Positions 40,644 through 44,424 of a DNA stretch of 44,424 bases are shown piece after piece. Position numbers and translations under genes: made by a program. The stretch's first letter is position 1. Every line of letters begins with the position of its first letter. Location of the stretch: NCBI GenBank assembly GCA_021323165.1, contig JAJTCJ010000016.1:1-44424 (forward strand), given 5' to 3'. This DNA comes from Bacteroidota bacterium (lineage in GTDB: Bacteria; Bacteroidota; Bacteroidia; 2-12-FULL-35-15). The notes beneath the pieces were generated by a model. The model saw only the letters and a list, made by a program, of their open reading frames with translations. It ran no database searches and was not told where the DNA came from.

Positions 40644-41186
40644 ATGTTAGCGAGTCAGACATTATGGTCTATTGACCAATCAAAAAGCCGTATATCCTTT
40701 AAAGTAGATCCATTGATCTTTTCCGCGGTTGAAGGGACATTTCGCAAGTTTGATGCGATCATCAGGACACTAGATCGGGATTTCAGTACAATTGAAATCG
40801 ATCTTCAAATTGATGCATCTTCTATTTCAACAGGTGATGTAGAAAGGGATGACCATTTAAGAAGTCCAGATTTTTTTGACGTGAAGCGATATCCTAAAAT
40901 AGGTTTCAGATCTAAAAAAGTAAAGCTCAATACGAACAGATCAACCCATGAATTGATAGGGGAGCTTACTATAAAGAATGTAAAAAGAGAGATCAAAGCA
41001 AGTGTTCAGTTCAATGGGGTGCTAACAGATGCTACAGGCAAGGAAAGCGCGGCTTTTATAATTACAGGTTCTGTTAATAGAAAAGACTGGGGTTTATTGT
41101 GGAATGAATCCCCCGAAACCGGAGGACTAATGGAAGGTGAACTTGTTAAAATTCATTGTGAGGTAATGCTTAAAAACGAATCTTAA
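40644..41186 (+). CDS. YceI family protein
   Basis: The 180-residue lipocalin-like protein carries the YceI pattern LWSIDQSKSRISFKV near its start, then GDVERDDHLRSPDFFDVKRYPKIGFRS and a late GSVNRKDWGLLW. YceI proteins bind long polyprenyl or isoprenoid-type lipids in several bacteria. No signal peptide is evident with ATG 40644, so a cytoplasmic version is possible; an upstream TTG at 40530 would add 38 residues that do not look like a classical signal. It is divergent from nfo and convergent with the large CHU_C gene, from which it is separated by a bidirectional terminator. Confidence 0.88.
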   Translation: MLASQTLWSIDQSKSRISFKVDPLIFSAVEGTFRKFDAIIRTLDRDFSTIEIDLQIDASSISTGDVERDDHLRSPDFFDVKRYPKIGFRSKKVKLNTNRSTHELIGELTIKNVKREIKASVQFNGVLTDATGKESAAFIITGSVNRKDWGLLWNESPETGGLMEGELVKIHCEVMLKNES

Positions 41187-41200
41187 AAAAACATTAAAAA

Positions 41201-41226
41201 AAAGGCTGTTCAAACGAACAGCCTTT
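41201..41226. terminator. Bidirectional terminator between yceI and the large CHU_C gene
   Basis: AAAGGCTGTTC pairs with GAACAGCCTTT across a four-base loop, with an A-run on the left and an AT-rich right side. It lies 14 bases after the yceI stop and 10 bases before the stop of the minus-strand gene. Confidence 0.92.
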
Positions 41227-41236
41227 AATGAAAAAT

Positions 41237-44200
41237 TTATCGGTTCAATTGGAAATAACCTTTAAAGAAACGCTCCTTACCATCTAAACCTATTACAGTC
41301 ATAAGATAATAATATGTACCGTCCGGGCATGTTACACCACTGGCAGTTCTTCCATCCCATCCTCCGGAAATTCCATCCCACTCATATAATTTCAATCCCC
41401 AACGATCATAAATATTTGCTTTCAGACTTTCCAGACCCGTTGATGTTACTTTGAAAAGGTCATTGATATCATCACCATTCGGAGTAAAGATATTTGGGAT
41501 CACAAATGTGAAATCTTCCATTACAATAATGATAGCCTGAGCAGAATCAGGACATTGAGAGTTATTAGATGCAACTAAAGTTACAGTATAAGTTCCCGCA
41601 GTGTAAATATAACTTACATCTGTTAATGAAGATGTAGCTGTGCTGTCACCGAAATACCAGATGTATGTATTTGCATTTGTACTGGTATTTATAAAGTTAA
41701 CAGTCAATGGGCTTATACCTGTTGTAGGATCCGCTGTGAAAGATGCAATAGAACCCGGAGCACCGACTACTGAAACTGTATCTGTTGCTGTACAACCGTT
41801 CGCTGAATTTACAACAGTTAACGTGTAAAGACCGTTAAGATCAACAGTTGCCTGAGTTGTTGTATTTCCAGAAACTATATTTCCGTTAGTTGTAGTCCAG
41901 TTATAAGTAATAGTTGAACCGGAGCTTGATGCGCTACCATCTAAAACAGCACTTGAGATCCCGCAGCCTAAAGCTTGCTGTGTTCCTGCATCAGCAATCG
42001 GTGGAGTAGTATCATCTATTACTGTAACAGTTGAAGTACCCGTACATCCGTTTGAAGGATCAGTAACTGTTACTGTGTAAGTCCCACCAGCATTCACTGA
42101 TGGTGTAGCAGTAGAGTCACCGGAAATAATTCCCGGGCCTGTCCAGATAAAGTTTGCACCTGCTGTTGCAGAAGTAGCATTTAAATTAATAGTGCTGCTG
42201 TTACAAGTTAAGGTTTGTGTAGAACCTGCATTTGCATCCGGAGTTGTAATGTTGTTAAACACATCAGCAGAATCGACCATGCTGCATCCATTATTGTTTG
42301 TTACAGTTAATGTATAATTACCAGCAGTATTTACAACAGGTGTTGCTGTGCTGTCTCCGGAAACAATTCCCGGGCCTGTCCAATAGAAGCTCGCTCCTGT
42401 TGAAGTTGAAGAACCATTCAACACGGCACTTGTTGCAATACAAGTTAATGATTGATCAAGTCCTGCATCAACATTCGGTAAACTTTTTATTGTTAGAAGC
42501 ATTGTATCAGCCACAGCATTACAAACACCTGCAGGATCATCAGAAGTAACGATAAGCATCACACTTCCTGCCAAATTATCTGCTGGTGAAGGAGAGTAAA
42601 CTGTTGATGCAGATGTTGAAGATCCAAAAGTTCCGTTGCCGGTTGAACTCCATGTTAAACCTGTTGTTCCTGTTACCACTCCTGTTACATTCAATGTTGT
42701 TCCTGCACATATCGCTGTATCAGTTCCTGCATTTGCTGTAGCAGGTTGATCAATAATTATAGTTGCAGAATCAAGAGTTGCAGCGCAACCTCCGGAAGCA
42801 GCCATGTTATTATAAATAGTGTATGTGCCAGGAGTACTTAATGCAACGTCAACATCACCTGTTGTAGCATTAAATGATAATCCTGTTCCTGAACTGAAAA
42901 CTCCTGGAGCTGCTCCTGTTCCAAACACAGGACTTATAATACCACCCGCACTCTGACAATAAGCTCCCGATGAGAATGTAAAGCTTGCTGTAGGAGCAGT
43001 AGAGATTGTAATTGACACAGTTGTTGAATTCAGACAAGTTCCTGCAGTTGTATAAGTGATTGAATAGGTACCTGCACTTGTTGCTGAAAGGTCAACAACA
43101 CCTGTAGCCGGATCAATTGTGATTGTTCCGCTTGTGGTGAAGATTCCGCCTGGAAGTCCTGTGATAGTAGGTGTTGGATTAGATCCTGTTGTACAGAATG
43201 TTGTTCCTGTATAACTGAAAGAAGCATCATCCATAGGAGTGATCGTTAAGGTCATATCATCAGTTACTGCACTACACACTCCCGAAGGATCATTCGAGGT
43301 AATAGTAAGTATCACACTTCCGTTAGAAAGATCTGCAGTAGAAGGATTATAAACAGAATTTCCTGCATTTGCATTGCTGAAAACTCCTCCTGTAGGAGAT
43401 GACCAGGTTATACCCGTTGTGCTGCCACCTGATGTTCCGGATAGAGTTATTGGATTACCAGTACAAACTGAAGTATCAGCACCTGCATTCACCGTAGGAG
43501 CCTGATCGATGGTCAAAAGAATATCATCGGTTACTGTAGGACATGTTCCGGCAGGATCATCAGAAGTAATTGTTAAAACAACACTGCCGTTTAAAATGTC
43601 TGAAGTTGAGGGAGTGTATGTTGCTCCGGTAATAGTTGCATTATCAAATGTTCCTGCAGTTGGTGATGACCATGTACTTGTTGATGTGCTTCCACCGGTT
43701 GTACCTGCTAACAGATAAGTATTTCCTGCACAAATTGATGTATCAATACCAGCTGTAACAATCGCAGCCTGATCAATTGTTACTGTTGCTGTTGCGATTG
43801 AAGCAGCGCATCCTCCACCGGCAGGAATATTATTGGTAACAGTGTAAGTTCCTGCAGTACTTGTTGCCAACGTGATCTGCCCTGTAATAGAATTTATGCT
43901 TAAACCTGCTGTTGAACTGAAAACTCCACCGCTAGATCCTGCTGCAAATGTAGGGAAAGGATCAGGGCTTGCAGACTGACAATAAGTGCCCCCTGCAAAA
44001 CTAAATGCTGCAGACGGTGCATTCGTAACTGTTAGAGTAAATGTTGCAGAGTTAACACATGGTCCCGGTGTGGTATAAGTTATTGTATATGTATTAAGTG
44101 CGGAACCTAAAAGGTCAACCATACCAGTTACAGGATCTAATATTATTCCGGCTGGCGTTGCGCTGAATGTTCCTCCTGCAACACCAGTGATCACAGGTGT

Positions 44201-44424
44201 TGGATCAGTACCAGTTTGGCAATATGTTGTAGATGAATAATTAAACGAAGCATCATCATCAGGATTCACGGTTATTACAACAGTGATCGGAGTAGTTCCT
44301 GCACATGCATTCGCAGAAGGCGTAGTCGTATAAGTAGCAGTCTGTGCTGTAGTAGAAGAATTCGTTAATGTTTGTGCAATGGTATTTCCGGATCCGGCAG
44401 AAGCTCCTGTCAACGTTCCTGCAC
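41237..44424 (-). CDS. Large modular T9SS type B surface protein, 5' end outside the window
   Basis: At least 1062 residues are visible. The frame stays open to the window edge, so the N-terminus is missing; an in-frame TTG at 44413 is not a start because coding continues upstream (AGT before LTGASAG). Two copies of a three-part module (DDASFxYxxTTxC, then AxxxFxFxxGxYCQS, then AGxDTxxCAGxxxxLxG and ending LTITSDDPAGxC) are followed by three PKD-like modules (LTCxxSxxxLxxxS, YWTGPGIVSGDSTATP). A true PKD domain (TYIWYFGDSTATSS) and a CHU_C domain (about the last 90 residues; IPNIFTPNGDDINDLF) end it. It should be a filament-like adhesin exported by the T9SS. No PorP/SprF gene follows it here. 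Confidence 0.88.
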   Translation of the reverse strand, partial: AGTLTGASAGSGNTIAQTLTNSSTTAQTATYTTTPSANACAGTTPITVVITVNPDDDASFNYSSTTYCQTGTDPTPVITGVAGGTFSATPAGIILDPVTGMVDLLGSALNTYTITYTTPGPCVNSATFTLTVTNAPSAAFSFAGGTYCQSASPDPFPTFAAGSSGGVFSSTAGLSINSITGQITLATSTAGTYTVTNNIPAGGGCAASIATATVTIDQAAIVTAGIDTSICAGNTYLLAGTTGGSTSTSTWSSPTAGTFDNATITGATYTPSTSDILNGSVVLTITSDDPAGTCPTVTDDILLTIDQAPTVNAGADTSVCTGNPITLSGTSGGSTTGITWSSPTGGVFSNANAGNSVYNPSTADLSNGSVILTITSNDPSGVCSAVTDDMTLTITPMDDASFSYTGTTFCTTGSNPTPTITGLPGGIFTTSGTITIDPATGVVDLSATSAGTYSITYTTAGTCLNSTTVSITISTAPTASFTFSSGAYCQSAGGIISPVFGTGAAPGVFSSGTGLSFNATTGDVDVALSTPGTYTIYNNMAASGGCAATLDSATIIIDQPATANAGTDTAICAGTTLNVTGVVTGTTGLTWSSTGNGTFGSSTSASTVYSPSPADNLAGSVMLIVTSDDPAGVCNAVADTMLLTIKSLPNVDAGLDQSLTCIATSAVLNGSSTSTGASFYWTGPGIVSGDSTATPVVNTAGNYTLTVTNNNGCSMVDSADVFNNITTPDANAGSTQTLTCNSSTINLNATSATAGANFIWTGPGIISGDSTATPSVNAGGTYTVTVTDPSNGCTGTSTVTVIDDTTPPIADAGTQQALGCGISSAVLDGSASSSGSTITYNWTTTNGNIVSGNTTTQATVDLNGLYTLTVVNSANGCTATDTVSVVGAPGSIASFTADPTTGISPLTVNFINTSTNANTYIWYFGDSTATSSLTDVSYIYTAGTYTVTLVASNNSQCPDSAQAIIIVMEDFTFVIPNIFTPNGDDINDLFKVTSTGLESLKANIYDRWGLKLYEWDGISGGWDGRTASGVTCPDGTYYYLMTVIGLDGKERFFKGYFQLNR

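Noticed and set aside
43030-43230. Short minus and plus open frames inside the CHU_C repeats
   Set aside because: They are Q/L-rich shadow frames caused by repeated Thr/Ser/Ala codons in the real reading frame.
44411-44424. TTG 44413 as the start of the large CHU_C protein
   Set aside because: The frame stays open upstream to the window edge and continues a PKD-like domain, so the gene begins outside.

Overview
The window is from a member of the phylum Bacteroidota, probably a free-living and cold-exposed Bacteroidia lineage. The evidence is type IX secretion system (T9SS) cargo signals of both kinds (gliding-type CHU_C and Por-type A), PorP/SprF proteins, PD40-OmpA proteins, SBBP and Reg_prop propellers, AT-rich DNA, A-rich leaders and -7-type promoter elements ending in TTTG. 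The genus cannot be named from the sequence. No rRNA, tRNA, CRISPR array, transposase or phage gene was seen, and there is no gene-free stretch above 300 bases.

Layout. Positions 1-11.6 kb are plus strand: a Ser/Thr-rich secreted protein, an HTTM membrane protein, then a compact run of CHU_C propeller protein, PorP/SprF, PD40-PKD protein, an exported unknown and a propeller-SpoIIE phosphatase. Positions 11.6-37.4 kb are all minus strand. They hold an envelope operon (YtxH, holin-like, AI-2E-like, MlaEFD-like ABC system, zinc peptidase), an outer-membrane/stress operon (CsbD-like, two barrels, OmpA, small lipoprotein, Lmo0937-like), a Q/N/K-rich exported protein, three DUF3494 ice-binding genes, and a regulatory block (two AraC-type regulators, a three-PAS hybrid kinase, two output-less receivers and a kinase fragment with only the phospho-acceptor domain). 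Positions 37.5-44.4 kb hold a beta-helix T9SS protein, endonuclease IV, YceI and a large CHU_C protein cut by the window edge.

Main discovery. Nine minus-strand promoters between 16.8 and 36.9 kb share one rigid architecture: GTGTGAA, then TWATRYAAC, 12 bases, TTATGTAAC, exactly 21 bases, then a CATCTTTG-like -7 element. The two 9-base units are direct repeats with a 21-base period, as expected for tandem AraC-type DNA-binding domains. The promoters precede almost every transcription unit of the 11.6-36.8 kb block, including the regulators' own. I infer a contiguous regulon of about 25 genes that couples ice-binding surface proteins, outer-membrane remodelling and a lipid-transport/envelope-stress operon to a local phosphorelay plus AraC circuit. 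Four of these promoters (those of the exported and ice-binding genes) also carry a small inverted repeat, GTGAA-N4-6-TTCAC or its variant, at the predicted 5' end of the mRNA.

How it may work. The three ice-binding proteins use three attachment routes: T9SS type B with its own PorP/SprF and PD40-OmpA partners, T9SS type A, and a lipoprotein anchor. The largest resembles an ice adhesin, with two DUF3494 heads on a stalk of Ig-like repeats. The circuit therefore looks like a cold, freezing or envelope-stress response that presents ice-binding domains at the surface. Function, inducing signal and regulator-box pairing are inferences; box positions and spacings are read directly from the sequence.
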